Below the pieces are notes generated by a model. It ran no database searches, had not been told where the DNA came from, and saw only the letters and a program-made list of their open reading frames with translations. Source: Parascardovia denticolens DSM 10105 = JCM 12538 (GTDB lineage Bacteria > Actinomycetota > Actinomycetes > Actinomycetales > Bifidobacteriaceae). From it: a DNA stretch of 64,000 nt. The stretch is from the NCBI RefSeq assembly GCF_001042675.1, contig NZ_AP012333.1:1-64000 (forward strand). Reading direction: 5' to 3'. Shown here piece after piece: positions 25,700-34,470 of this stretch (its first letter is position 1; the number at the start of each line of letters is the position of its first letter). A program made the translations under genes and the position numbers.

Positions 25700-27290
25700 A
25701 TGTATTTCGGGAGCAGGAGAATGGTTTGGTTAAGTGGACAGCCGATAGAAGATAAAAGGAAGTTTGGCTTTCTGGCGGCCTTGACAGTCGTACTGGCGTT
25801 CTTCATGACGGGAGACGCCATTCTTCTGCAGACTCTGATTGAAGCGGTGCAGACGTCGCAGTGGAGCAGGTTTTGGGTATTGGTAGGCGTCATCGCGCTG
25901 TATCTGCCGGTGCAAGCGATTGTTTACTTCGTCTATCAGGCCCGGGCCGAGGAGTATGCGAATCTGCTGACTCGGCAGGTGCGGGAGGATCTTTTCGACA
26001 GGCTTGGAACGATCCGGCTGACGCATTTCACTCGAGAAGGGGCCGATAAGTAGTTGTCCGATCTGACCGTCCAGGTGGACTTGATCAAGCTCAATGTCAT
26101 TGACGTGGCGCTTTGGGGCTCGTATCTGTTGTGTCAGTTGGTCTGCGCTATAGTCACTATCCTTTTCATCAACCCGGTGCTGGGTCTGATTGCGATCATC
26201 CTCTGCCTTCCGCTTTCCATCTCTCCTATCCTGTCGAAGAAGGCGGTCGAACGGGCGCGGAATCTCCTCGTGCGTAGCACCAACGATTTGAACGAATCCT
26301 CTTCTGATTTACTCCATGGCTTGGTGGACCGGACGACACAAGGCGCAGAGCGGTCCGTCGATCAGCGGTATTCCCAGGCTAATGAAAAGTGGATTCATGC
26401 CGCCGATCATGACGCGCGCGTGCGAAAACGGGTGGATGCCATCAATGATTTGCTGAGCCATATCCTCAATTTTTGGGGTCTGGATCGTTGGCGGAATTCT
26501 CATACTGAAATCGCAGATGTCGATTCCTCAAATCGTCGCCTTCGCTTCGCTGACGGGCAACATCTCGGTTCCCCTCTTCTACGCCTCAGGCCTGTACTCC
26601 CAATTCAATGCGGGGCGTGAGACCATGAAGGAAGTGGAATCGACTTTCGCGGTCGAACGGGCTCAGCAGGATGACGGCGATGCTCCCGTAAAGACCGTGG
26701 CGTGGTGCTTGATCCGCACAGGAAATAGCTAATCATCGGCAAGAGCGGGGCCGGAAAGTCCACCCTCGTCAAGCGGCCGGTAGGCATCGATTCGGGCAGA
26801 CAGGGCGATGAACTGGTCTTCGAAGGGCCCGTGGATGACTTGCGCCTTGGCTGTATTTCTCATATATTTCTCAGCCTGGGCATATTTTCCATACTTCCAT
26901 CCGCGATAATGTGACCTTGTTTGATAGCTCCCTTCCTGACAGCGTAGTTCTTGAGGCTTGTGACAAGGCGCAGATCGGGGACTGGGTCAAGGAACGCGGA
27001 CTCGACTATGAGATCGACAACGCTCTTTCCTCCTTATCGGGTGGGGAGAAGCAGCGGATTCTCCTGGCCCGGTTCTTCGCCCATCGGGCGCGTTTCGGGG
27101 TTCTTGATGAAATCACCGCCGGGTTGGGTATGAAGACAGTGGCCCAAGTCGAGATAAGGATGGCGGATGAACTTGACGGTTTCGTCTACGTATCGCACCG
27201 CTTGGATTCCGGCATCATGCAGCTTGTGGATCAGGTCATCGTCGTTGACGGAATGAGGGTTGTCGACTTGTGTACCACGTGTGTCATACC
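25700..27290 (+). pseudogene. Decayed ABC exporter (fused membrane and ATPase domains)
   Basis: Fragments in several frames reconstruct one ABC exporter half-transporter. The membrane part runs from about 25730, is cut by an in-frame TAG at 26051-26053, continues to about 26500, then shifts frame (MSIPQIVAFASLTGNISVP from 26517). Another break near 26730 precedes Walker A GKSGAGKST at about 26738-26765. Further breaks precede 26911, after which the signature LSGGEKQR, a weakened Walker B (FGVLDEITAGLG) and the H-loop YVSHRL remain. Homology fades near 27290, shortly before the tRNA gene on the other strand. A functional protein is not possible from this sequence as written. Confidence 0.88.
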
Positions 27291-27351
27291 CGGGCATGTC
27301 CCGGTGGTCGTCGGCGGCGTTGGGGGAGCCCTGAAGAAGTGGGATTCTTTG

Positions 27352-27427
27352 TGGAGCCTCCTGCCGGCTTCGGACCGACGACCTGCTGATTACAAATCAG
27401 CTGCTCTACCAGCTGAGCTAAGGAGGC
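27352..27427 (-). tRNA. tRNA-Thr (anticodon TGT)
   Basis: On the - strand the 76-base sequence starts GCCTCCTTAGCTCAG and ends AGGAGGCTCCA. The 7-bp acceptor stem pairs perfectly, the D-arm carries AGCTCAGCTGGTAGAGC, the anticodon stem CTGAT/ATCAG encloses TTTGTAA with anticodon TGT, and the T-arm carries GGTCCGAAGCC (usual form GGTTCGAATCC, so the arm has a T-to-C change at the conserved TT). CCA is encoded. It lies antisense just past the end of the decayed ABC gene. Confidence 0.96.
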
Positions 27428-27476
27428 AGAATCTTTCGGGAATCCGTGGGATTTCCCGGGAAGATTGACACAGTAA

Positions 27477-27505
27477 AGATTAGCTGAACTTATGGATAAC
27501 CACAA
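27477..27505 (-). promoter_or_regulatory. Candidate tRNA-Thr promoter
   Basis: On the - strand TTGTGG (27505-27500) and TAATCT (27482-27477) are separated by 17 bases. This places a start site about 40 bases before the tRNA. Based on hexamer matches only. Confidence 0.4.
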
Positions 27506-27620
27506 GGACCCAGGGTCGGTTTTCCCTTGAATTGGCGACTGTTGGTGGCTGTTGGCGATCGAGAGAAGCCGAGGGGATCTGGAGAAGCTAATCAACCTCG
27601 GAGAATCGGAGAGCCTTTCT

Positions 27621-28619
27621 TTACTTGGAGCCGGTTGAGCCTGAGCCGGTGCCGGCGGGTCGCGAAGCGGGGTAGATCGGGGCTCCTTTTTCGCCGATGG
27701 TCGGCTTGGCCGAGGTCCCCACCTGCTGGGCCGTGAGACCGATGGCGGTCAGGAAGTTCCCCTTCCAGTCCGATCCATGCTCGTAGTCGTTGAAACGCCA
27801 GTAATTCTTATTGATACGGAAGGTGGGGGTAGTCATGCCTTCCCCGCTGGTGAGAGTGTGGTTCCACAGCTCTTTACGCAGGGGGGTGTACTTGGCCATG
27901 GCCTTGACCCAGGGGATGTAGGTGCCTTTGGTGCAGGCAGCGGCGACGGTGGAATCGACCCCGGCGGAAAGGGCGATCTTCCGGATCTGTTCGTTGGAAA
28001 CCGGTTTGTAACCGCTGGCCTCAGCCGGCTGATTCTTCTGAGAGAAAAGGGCGGCGATGAATTGCAAGGCATGGTTGGGGTCGTTCTCGATCACGTAGAC
28101 GACGGCAGCGGCGGCCCGGGTGGAGTACTCATCGGTGGAGGACGCGTCCAGGAAGCCCTCGGGGTGGACCTCCAGATTGATCTGTCCTGAGTTAACCAAG
28201 CTGATCAGGGTGGCATCCAGTCCGCGGTTGACGGTCCCGCAGGCGGGGCAGATGAAGTCCATGTAGTCTTCCACGGTCGGCACGGAGGAAAGGGAATCAC
28301 CCACTCCATCCTTGGAGAAGACGAACCCTCCTTCCGCGGTGGCCGAGGAAGGCTTCTCTTTTACCGCCTGGACAGCCTGGTAGGCGGCCGCCTTTTGGGA
28401 CTCCAGGCTGTCCGCCCGCTTCTGCAGGTGACTATGGAGCCACAGTCCCCCGATGACTAAGGCGATCACGACGACAATGGCGACGGCCACGGAGCCGATG
28501 ATGGTCTGCTGCCTGCGTTCCCGCTCCTCCTTTTCCTGCTGGAGGCGGTCCTGCAAGGCTTCCTCTTCCATCCGTTTACGGCGGGAGTTCCTGCGATTGG
28601 GCTGTGTACCTTGTGCCAT
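27621..28619 (-). CDS. DsbA-like thioredoxin-fold membrane-anchored protein
   Basis: The 332-residue protein has a highly charged cytoplasmic N-terminus (1-38), one membrane segment (about 40-61) and an outside thioredoxin-like DsbA domain with the active-site motif C124-P-A-C127 preceded by DYMDFI. A conserved TTPTFRIN loop carries the cis-proline. It likely makes or reshuffles disulfide bonds in exported proteins. ATG 28619 is chosen because AAGGAAAA lies just upstream; an in-frame ATG at 28652 is less likely. It is followed on the same strand by no gene, and a kinase gene lies upstream 117 bases away. Confidence 0.87.
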   Translation of the reverse strand: MAQGTQPNRRNSRRKRMEEEALQDRLQQEKEERERRQQTIIGSVAVAIVVVIALVIGGLWLHSHLQKRADSLESQKAAAYQAVQAVKEKPSSATAEGGFVFSKDGVGDSLSSVPTVEDYMDFICPACGTVNRGLDATLISLVNSGQINLEVHPEGFLDASSTDEYSTRAAAAVVYVIENDPNHALQFIAALFSQKNQPAEASGYKPVSNEQIRKIALSAGVDSTVAAACTKGTYIPWVKAMAKYTPLRKELWNHTLTSGEGMTTPTFRINKNYWRFNDYEHGSDWKGNFLTAIGLTAQQVGTSAKPTIGEKGAPIYPASRPAGTGSGSTGSK

Positions 28620-28736
28620 ATGTTTTCCTTCGTTTCGGCGCGAAATCGCCATAAGACCATTGACTGCGCCCGATTATACTAGCTTTTCCTAACCTTGCCG
28701 CTTTTCATCGGCTTTCCCCCTCAATAACCTCATAGC

Positions 28737-30857
28737 CTAATAGCTGACAGGGAGGGGAGTCCAGTTGAGGAAGCCGGATGCGCAATAGCTGACGGTGAGG
28801 AAAATCAAAGCGACCAGGCAGAACAAGGCCGCGACCGTTTTGGGAGCCAGGCCTTCGCCGCGGGGATACCCCGGAATCTTGGCCGTCCGGGTGGATCCGA
28901 ACCCCACCCGGACCATGGTCGCCGTGTGACTGAGCAGCCCGCACATCCAGGAGAAGGCGAAAGACAGACCGAGGGCGATGGTTTCGGGGGAAGTCAGGTC
29001 CCCGCTGGGCAGGGGGACGGAGAAGGTGGTGGAGAAGAGGCTGATGGTCGCGTGGACGTGACTGCCGCCGCCCGCCGATCTGATGAGGAGGACTATCAGC
29101 AGGAGGAAGGCGCTCCAGATGATCCCCATGATGACCCCGGCTCCCAAGGCGGCGGGGATCGCTTTCAGCAGGCGCAGGGGAAAGGCCAGGCCGGTGATGG
29201 CGGAGTCTGATTTCGTGAAGACGTTGCCCTTCTTCCCCCGCCTTCTCTCCCGGGCCTGGGCGTTGTAGCCGATGGCGGCGAAGACCCAGAAAAGGAGGAT
29301 GGCCAGGAAGAAGGTCACCAGGGGGGCGGCCATGGCGAAGAAGGTCAGGGGGATGGTCGTAAGGATAAGGGGGAGCAGGCTATGCCGGCGATACCAGTAG
29401 AGGACGGAATCGGCGGGAACGACCGAAGGCTGGTCAGGGGCCTGCGTTTGGTTGGCGGCAGCCGCCGGGATGAAGGGCAGAGGCTGCCATGGGATGGGGG
29501 GCATCACCTGCGTCTGGGACATTGCTGGCATCGCTTGGTTTACAGGCATCACTTGCGTAGTCGGCGTCGTCCGGCCGAGGGGGGCGGCCGCGGGCATGAT
29601 CCGGGTCGCGGTCAGGAGCGGCTCGGTTTCGCCAGTCTCACTGGTATCACTGGTCTCGCTGCCTGCGTCATCACAGTCGGCCGTGGAATCCTCGTCACCG
29701 GTGTCCTCATCATCGCCGTGCATCGTCATCCTTGGCCAGGCTTGGGCGGGCATGATCCGGGTGGAGCCAGGCAGGGCCGAGGAGGACAAGACGGCTGTCT
29801 GCGCATCGGAGGGCTCGTCCTCTTCATTCTCCCTTTCTGTATCGTCCCCTTCCTCATCGTCCCCTTCCTTTTCCTCTTTTTCCAGGTCTTCCAAGGAAGG
29901 AAGGGGATCGGTCCAGAGCCATCGGGGGCTTGTCTTTAAGGCCTTGGCGGCGTCACTGTGAAAAGGGGGCACCACCGGGCCCTCGGCTTCATCCCAAGCC
30001 CCGCTGGCCGCATCCATCTGGATGGCATGGAGGAGCTCCTGGGCGGAACAGCGTTTCAGCCTATCGGGATCCAAAGCCTGGCGGAGCATATAAGTCGTGC
30101 GGGGAGGCAGGCCGGCCAGATTGGCGTTTCCGGCCGCTTCCCTTTCCAAGACGGCCATCATGGGCTTGGCCCCATATATCGGCTTCCCCATGGCGGCGAA
30201 ACCGATCACGCTGGCGACGGACCACCAGTCGGTCGCCTCGTCGGATTCGGCCCCTTCTATGATTTCCGGGGCTATGAAGCCGGGAGTCCCCATGACCAGG
30301 CCGGTCCTGGTCACATGGGATTCGCCTTCTCCCATGGCGATGCCGAAATCGACCAAAACAGGGCCGCGGGCGGAAATCATGACGTTGGTGGGCTTGATGT
30401 CCCGGTGGATGATCCCAGCCGCATGGACGGCGTCCACGGCGTCGATCAGCTTTTCAGCCAGACGGGCCAGATCCTGACCTATATAAGGGCCGTTCTCTTT
30501 GACGTCGTCGCGCAGGTTGAGGCCATCGACCAACTCGGTGACCAGGAAAGCCAAAGAGTCGTCCAGCTCCATGTCCACGATCTGGCAGACCCCGGTATGA
30601 CGGATCTTCTGCAGGGCCAAGCCTTCCCGATGAAAGCGTTCCCGGGCCGTCGCCCTTTCCCTGGCCTCCTGCGAATCGGGCTGGGCGTTATCGGCCTCCG
30701 CGAAAGAGTCGCGCAGGATCTTCATGGCATAGATCTGACCGCCGTCGTCCTTGACGCGCCACACGGTCCCCATGGCCCCTCCCCCTAAGCGGGACAAGAG
30801 GTTATAGCCACCCACCCTGGCTCCGGGTTCCAGATTGAATGCATTGAGGTCAGTCAT
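28737..30857 (-). CDS. Serine/threonine protein kinase with C-terminal membrane domain
   Basis: The 706-residue protein has a Hanks-type kinase domain at about 15-285: glycine loop LGGGAMGTVW, catalytic lysine in YAMKIL (K46), HRDIKPTN, DFG and MGTPGFIAPE. A long acidic, T/P-rich linker (about 310-480) follows, with three near-identical TRIMPA motifs, then about four membrane segments. There are no PASTA repeats, so it is not a typical PknB. Substrates are unknown; the TRIMPA motifs may be phosphorylation or docking sites. A -10-like TAGAAT (30872-30867 on the - strand) ends nine bases before the start codon, so the mRNA leader may be almost absent. Confidence 0.88.
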   Translation of the reverse strand: MTDLNAFNLEPGARVGGYNLLSRLGGGAMGTVWRVKDDGGQIYAMKILRDSFAEADNAQPDSQEARERATARERFHREGLALQKIRHTGVCQIVDMELDDSLAFLVTELVDGLNLRDDVKENGPYIGQDLARLAEKLIDAVDAVHAAGIIHRDIKPTNVMISARGPVLVDFGIAMGEGESHVTRTGLVMGTPGFIAPEIIEGAESDEATDWWSVASVIGFAAMGKPIYGAKPMMAVLEREAAGNANLAGLPPRTTYMLRQALDPDRLKRCSAQELLHAIQMDAASGAWDEAEGPVVPPFHSDAAKALKTSPRWLWTDPLPSLEDLEKEEKEGDDEEGDDTERENEEDEPSDAQTAVLSSSALPGSTRIMPAQAWPRMTMHGDDEDTGDEDSTADCDDAGSETSDTSETGETEPLLTATRIMPAAAPLGRTTPTTQVMPVNQAMPAMSQTQVMPPIPWQPLPFIPAAAANQTQAPDQPSVVPADSVLYWYRRHSLLPLILTTIPLTFFAMAAPLVTFFLAILLFWVFAAIGYNAQARERRRGKKGNVFTKSDSAITGLAFPLRLLKAIPAALGAGVIMGIIWSAFLLLIVLLIRSAGGGSHVHATISLFSTTFSVPLPSGDLTSPETIALGLSFAFSWMCGLLSHTATMVRVGFGSTRTAKIPGYPRGEGLAPKTVAALFCLVALIFLTVSYCASGFLNWTPLPVSY

Positions 30858-31113
30858 AATGATTCCATTCTAAAGAGAAGGAAGGAAAGGGCGGTGGGGG
30901 AGGGATAGGTGAGGAATAAGTCCGACGGCGAAATGCCTGTCTTTATCCTATGGGATGTGTATAGTTAAGTTACATGGCTCAAGGAAGAGTTTCCCGAACC
31001 ACGGACCAGCGGCGTGCTCCGACAAGGTTGACGAGTATGTCTATGGTCATAACAAGAAAAATAAACCTCTCACAACGGATCGTTGGGCACGTACCGCCCA
31101 TGAAAGGATAGTT

Positions 31114-32241
31114 ATGGCAGAAGTAAAATTTGAACATGTGACCCGAATTTATCCGGGTAACACCGAGCCATCTGTCGATGATTTGAACCTTGACATCAAG
31201 GATGGCGAGTTCCTCGTCCTGGTTGGTCCCTCTGGTTGCGGTAAGTCTACGACTCTTCGTATGCTGGCCGGCCTGGAGGAAGTCAATAAGGGCCGTATCC
31301 TGATCGGTGATACCGACGTCACCAACATGCAGCCGAAGGATCGCGACATCGCCATGGTTTTCCAAAACTATGCTCTGTATCCTCATATGACCGTGGCTGA
31401 CAACATGGGCTTCGCTTTGAAGATCGCCGGTACCCCCAAGGCTGAAATCCGTCAGCGCGTCGAGGAAGCGGCCAAAATCCTCGACCTGACCGAGTACCTG
31501 GACCGTAAGCCGAAGGCCCTATCCGGTGGTCAGCGTCAGCGCGTGGCCATGGGTCGCGCAATCGTCCGCAAGCCGAAGGTCTTCCTCATGGATGAGCCTT
31601 TGTCCAACTTGGACGCCAAGCTCCGCGTGCAGACCCGTACCCAGATCGCCGCTTTGCAGCGTCAGCTGGGCGTCACCACCCTCTACGTGACCCACGATCA
31701 GACCGAAGCCCTGACCATGGGCGACCGCATCGCCGTCATCAAGCTGGGCGTCCTCCAGCAAGTCGGCGCCCCCACCGAGCTCTATGATCGCCCCGCCAAC
31801 GTCTTCGTGGCAGGTTTCATCGGATCTCCTTCCATGAACATCAACACCCACCCCGTGGTGGATGGCAAGGCCAAAATCGGCGATGACACCATCACTCTGC
31901 CGACCGAAGTCGTCTCCAAGCTCACCCCTGAGGACGGCGGCAAGATCGTCCTCGGCTTCCGTCCTGAAGACGCCACTCTGGCTGCCGATGCGGATCCCGA
32001 CGCCTTCAAGCTCAAGGTCCTGAACGTGGAAGACCTCGGTTCCGACGGCTACATCTATGGCAACATCGTGACCGGTGACGAGGCTTCCGCCTCCGAGACC
32101 ATGATGTCCGACCAGAACAAGATGACCACCGTTCGCGTGAACCCCCGTCAGCTCCCCAAGGTCGGCGACACTGTCCGCATCCACATCGATCCCATCAAGA
32201 TGCACCTGTTCTCCCCGGCCACCGAGCTGCGCCTGAACTAG
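31114..32241 (+). CDS. msmK: Sugar ABC transporter ATP-binding protein, MsmK/UgpC type
   Basis: The 375-residue ATPase powers carbohydrate ABC importers. It has Walker A GPSGCGKST, the Q-loop VFQNYALYPHM, signature LSGGQRQR, Walker B VFLMDEPLSNLD, H-loop YVTHDQ, and a C-terminal TOBE/OB regulatory domain of about 130 residues. No permease or solute-binding genes lie nearby; in bifidobacteria and streptococci one such ATPase serves several importers, which fits its isolation. ATG 31114 is chosen because GAAAGGAT precedes it; longer upstream in-frame starts give an extension without homology. A terminator follows. The 256-base gap shared with the divergent kinase gene shows no operator that I can support. 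Confidence 0.93.
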   Translation: MAEVKFEHVTRIYPGNTEPSVDDLNLDIKDGEFLVLVGPSGCGKSTTLRMLAGLEEVNKGRILIGDTDVTNMQPKDRDIAMVFQNYALYPHMTVADNMGFALKIAGTPKAEIRQRVEEAAKILDLTEYLDRKPKALSGGQRQRVAMGRAIVRKPKVFLMDEPLSNLDAKLRVQTRTQIAALQRQLGVTTLYVTHDQTEALTMGDRIAVIKLGVLQQVGAPTELYDRPANVFVAGFIGSPSMNINTHPVVDGKAKIGDDTITLPTEVVSKLTPEDGGKIVLGFRPEDATLAADADPDAFKLKVLNVEDLGSDGYIYGNIVTGDEASASETMMSDQNKMTTVRVNPRQLPKVGDTVRIHIDPIKMHLFSPATELRLN

Positions 32242-32314
32242 GATCTTGACTAGGAAGACACCGATTTTTTCCTCGTCTCCTTTCGCATGGTGATGAAGAA
32301 CAGATAAATATCAA

Positions 32315-32354
32315 GAAAGGCCTCGACTGGATTGCCAGCCGGGGCCTTTCTTTC
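32315..32354 (+). terminator. Intrinsic terminator after msmK
   Basis: GAAAGGCC (32315-32322) pairs with GGCCTTTC (32343-32350), and an inner stem CTGG/CCAG (32327-32330 and 32335-32338) extends it. A short T/C-rich tail follows. The same region leads directly into the promoter of the next gene. Confidence 0.72.
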
Positions 32355-32378
32355 CCCTCGCGAAGTTAGAATGAAAGC

Positions 32379-33830
32379 ATGACTAGTTCTTTGGACCCCC
32401 GTTTGCGTAATGCCACCTCAGTGAAGACCGGCGGCGCCATCGTCGATGCCTCCGGCAAGGCGGCCGATGTGGACGACGACAAAAGCCGGGCCGCCACCGA
32501 GCCCCAAGCGCTGACGATCACCGCGGCCACCGCCAACCCCCGCATGTTCACCATGCCTTGGTACCTTCCCCTGGCCCAATGGCCGGAAGACCTGCTGGTG
32601 AACCTGCCCCGAGGAATCTCCCGCCACGTGGTCCGTTTCGTCCGCGTGGGCGATGACATCATGGCCATGAAGGAAATCAACTGGCAGGTGGCCCAGCGCG
32701 AATACGAACTTCTGCGCAGCTTGGAAAAGCTGGACCTGCCCGCCGTCAAGCCGGTGGCGGTGGTGGCCGGTCGTCATGATTCCGAAGGGCAGCCTTTGGA
32801 AGCCATCCTGGTGACCAAACAGCAGAAATTCTCCTTGCCTTACCGGGCCCTCTTCGCCCGGAACATCCGGGTGGACACGGCCGCCCGGCTGATCGACGCC
32901 TTGGCCGTCCTCATGGTCCGCCTGCATCTGCAAGGTTTCTACTGGGGTGACGTCTCCCTTTCCAACGTGCTCTTCATGCGGGACGCCGACTCCTTCACCG
33001 CCGTCCTGGTGGACGCGGAGACCGGAGCGCTTTACGCCAAATTGACCGATGGGCAGCGTGAGTACGACATCGACCTGGCCCGGACCAACATCATCGGGGA
33101 ACTGATGGACCTCCAGGCCGGCGTCCTCCTGCCCAGCGAAGTGGACGAAGTGGAAACGGGCAACCGCCTGGTCGAACGCTACCATTCCCTATGGGAGGCC
33201 CTGACCGGGACCGATACCTTCACCCCGGACGAAATGTGGAAGATCGAAAAACGGGTCAACAAGCTCAATGAACTGGGCTTCTACGTGGATGAGCTGGAAG
33301 TCAACGCCGACGCGGACGGGGCCTATGTGCATGTGCGGCCGCGCGTGGTGGACGCCGGTTACGCCTCCCGCAAGCTCCTGCGGTTGACGGGCCTGGATGT
33401 GCAGGAGAACCAGGCTTCCCGGCTTTTGAACGATCTGGATGCTTACCGGGCCTCCACCTGGCGGCAGGATGAGCCGATCGAAATCGTGGCCACGGATTGG
33501 ATGCGCGAGGTCTTCGAGCCGACCGTCCGTATGATACCGCCTGAATACCGCAACGAGATCGAGCCGGCCCAGTTCTTCCATGAAGTCCTGACCCACCGCT
33601 GGTATCTGGCCGAGCAGGCCGGACATGACGTGCCCATGGGCGTGGCCGTGCAAAGCTACATCGACGAACACCTGTCGGATTACAAGATCGACACCCAGGT
33701 GATGAAAGCCATCACCGAAGACCAGGACTCAGGCGTCTTCGATGACGCTGACACGTACGGAGACGGGGGGTTCGGCGAATCAGGCTACAATCCGGAGGAC
33801 GATCCCGACGCCGCCGTCTGGGCCAGCTGA
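32379..33830 (+). CDS. DUF4032 domain protein
   Basis: The 483-residue protein belongs to an actinobacterial family with a kinase-like fold followed by DUF4032. Visible kinase-like features are a lysine in IMAMKEIN, the segment LHLQGFYWGDVSLSNVLF which resembles a catalytic loop (HxxxGxxWGDxxxxN), and AVLVDAETG which resembles the DFG-type metal site. The C-terminal half (about 270-440) is the DUF4032 part. Function is not established. No ribosome-binding site is seen; TAGAAT at 32367-32372 ends six bases before the ATG, suggesting a leaderless mRNA. It stands alone between a terminator and the toxin-antitoxin locus. Confidence 0.85.
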   Translation: MTSSLDPRLRNATSVKTGGAIVDASGKAADVDDDKSRAATEPQALTITAATANPRMFTMPWYLPLAQWPEDLLVNLPRGISRHVVRFVRVGDDIMAMKEINWQVAQREYELLRSLEKLDLPAVKPVAVVAGRHDSEGQPLEAILVTKQQKFSLPYRALFARNIRVDTAARLIDALAVLMVRLHLQGFYWGDVSLSNVLFMRDADSFTAVLVDAETGALYAKLTDGQREYDIDLARTNIIGELMDLQAGVLLPSEVDEVETGNRLVERYHSLWEALTGTDTFTPDEMWKIEKRVNKLNELGFYVDELEVNADADGAYVHVRPRVVDAGYASRKLLRLTGLDVQENQASRLLNDLDAYRASTWRQDEPIEIVATDWMREVFEPTVRMIPPEYRNEIEPAQFFHEVLTHRWYLAEQAGHDVPMGVAVQSYIDEHLSDYKIDTQVMKAITEDQDSGVFDDADTYGDGGFGESGYNPEDDPDAAVWAS

Positions 33831-33851
33831 GCAGGAATTCAGAGCACGCTC

Positions 33852-33897
33852 TTTCGAATATTTCGAATAAGTGGTATACTGATTACCCTAGGTAATC
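33852..33897 (+). promoter_or_regulatory. Promoter and operator of the toxin-antitoxin operon
   Basis: An extended -10 box TGGTATACT (33872-33880) has a weak -35 TTTCGA 17 bases upstream (33852-33857). Directly after the -10 lies the inverted repeat GATTACC-CTA-GGTAATC (33881-33897), overlapping the expected start site. A second repeated element TTCGAATATTTCGAA covers 33853-33867. Binding by the antitoxin is the likely use, which is inference. Confidence 0.65.
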
Positions 33898-33931
33898 TCG
33901 AATTTCCGATGGATTCATTTAATGGTCATTT

Positions 33932-34468
33932 ATGAGTGGAGCGTGGTGGGATATGTCTGAGAGTGGAATTTCCCAAGAAACAACCTATATCCCGGATCCG
34001 AAAGATCGGGAGCGGTATGCGGAGATAAAGCGCGCCCTGCAAATTGAGAATCAGGAAATCGAAGAACACGAACGGTTTGATCAAATCGTCCGTGAAGAGG
34101 ATATGCCTCGCCTCCAAATTTCCGACACGGAATCCTATCCTCTCACTAAAAATCTCGCGAAGATCCTTCTTGATGTCACAGGGAAGATGGCGAAGAATAT
34201 GCCTGTCATCTTGATTCCCGCTGACCGTCAGCTTACGACTCAAGAGTCTGCGGATCTTCTCGGGATATCCCGTCCTACTTTTGTTAAAATCCTCGAATCC
34301 GGCGGAATTCCCTTTAGCACGGTAGGACGGCATCGGCGGGTCATGCTTTCCGATCTTTTAAGTTATAAAAAGAAGCGCCATGAACAAGCTATGCGTGCTT
34401 TTCGCGATTTATCCGGTGAGGAAGACCCTCATAAGACGGAAGACAATCCTCTTATTCATCGGAGTTAG
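33932..34468 (+). CDS. Antitoxin with excisionase-type helix-turn-helix
   Basis: The 178-residue protein has a charged N-terminal half and a DNA-binding domain at about 105-150: LTTQESADLLGISRPTFVKILESG, then FSTVGRHRRVMLSDLLSY, typical of excisionase/MerR-like helix-turn-helix proteins paired with PIN toxins. It likely neutralises the downstream toxin and represses the operon through the operator at 33881-33897. The start is uncertain: ATG 33932 has no ribosome-binding site, and ATG 33953 (MSESGIS) is an alternative with GGTGGG just upstream. Its stop codon is two bases before the toxin start, indicating coupling. Confidence 0.82.
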   Translation: MSGAWWDMSESGISQETTYIPDPKDRERYAEIKRALQIENQEIEEHERFDQIVREEDMPRLQISDTESYPLTKNLAKILLDVTGKMAKNMPVILIPADRQLTTQESADLLGISRPTFVKILESGGIPFSTVGRHRRVMLSDLLSYKKKRHEQAMRAFRDLSGEEDPHKTEDNPLIHRS

Positions 34469-34470
34469 CC

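Noticed and set aside
21000-27500. Insertion sequence, prophage or CRISPR in the accessory region
   Set aside because: No transposase, integrase or phage structural gene and no regularly spaced repeats were found; the only long repeat is the 56-bp pair.
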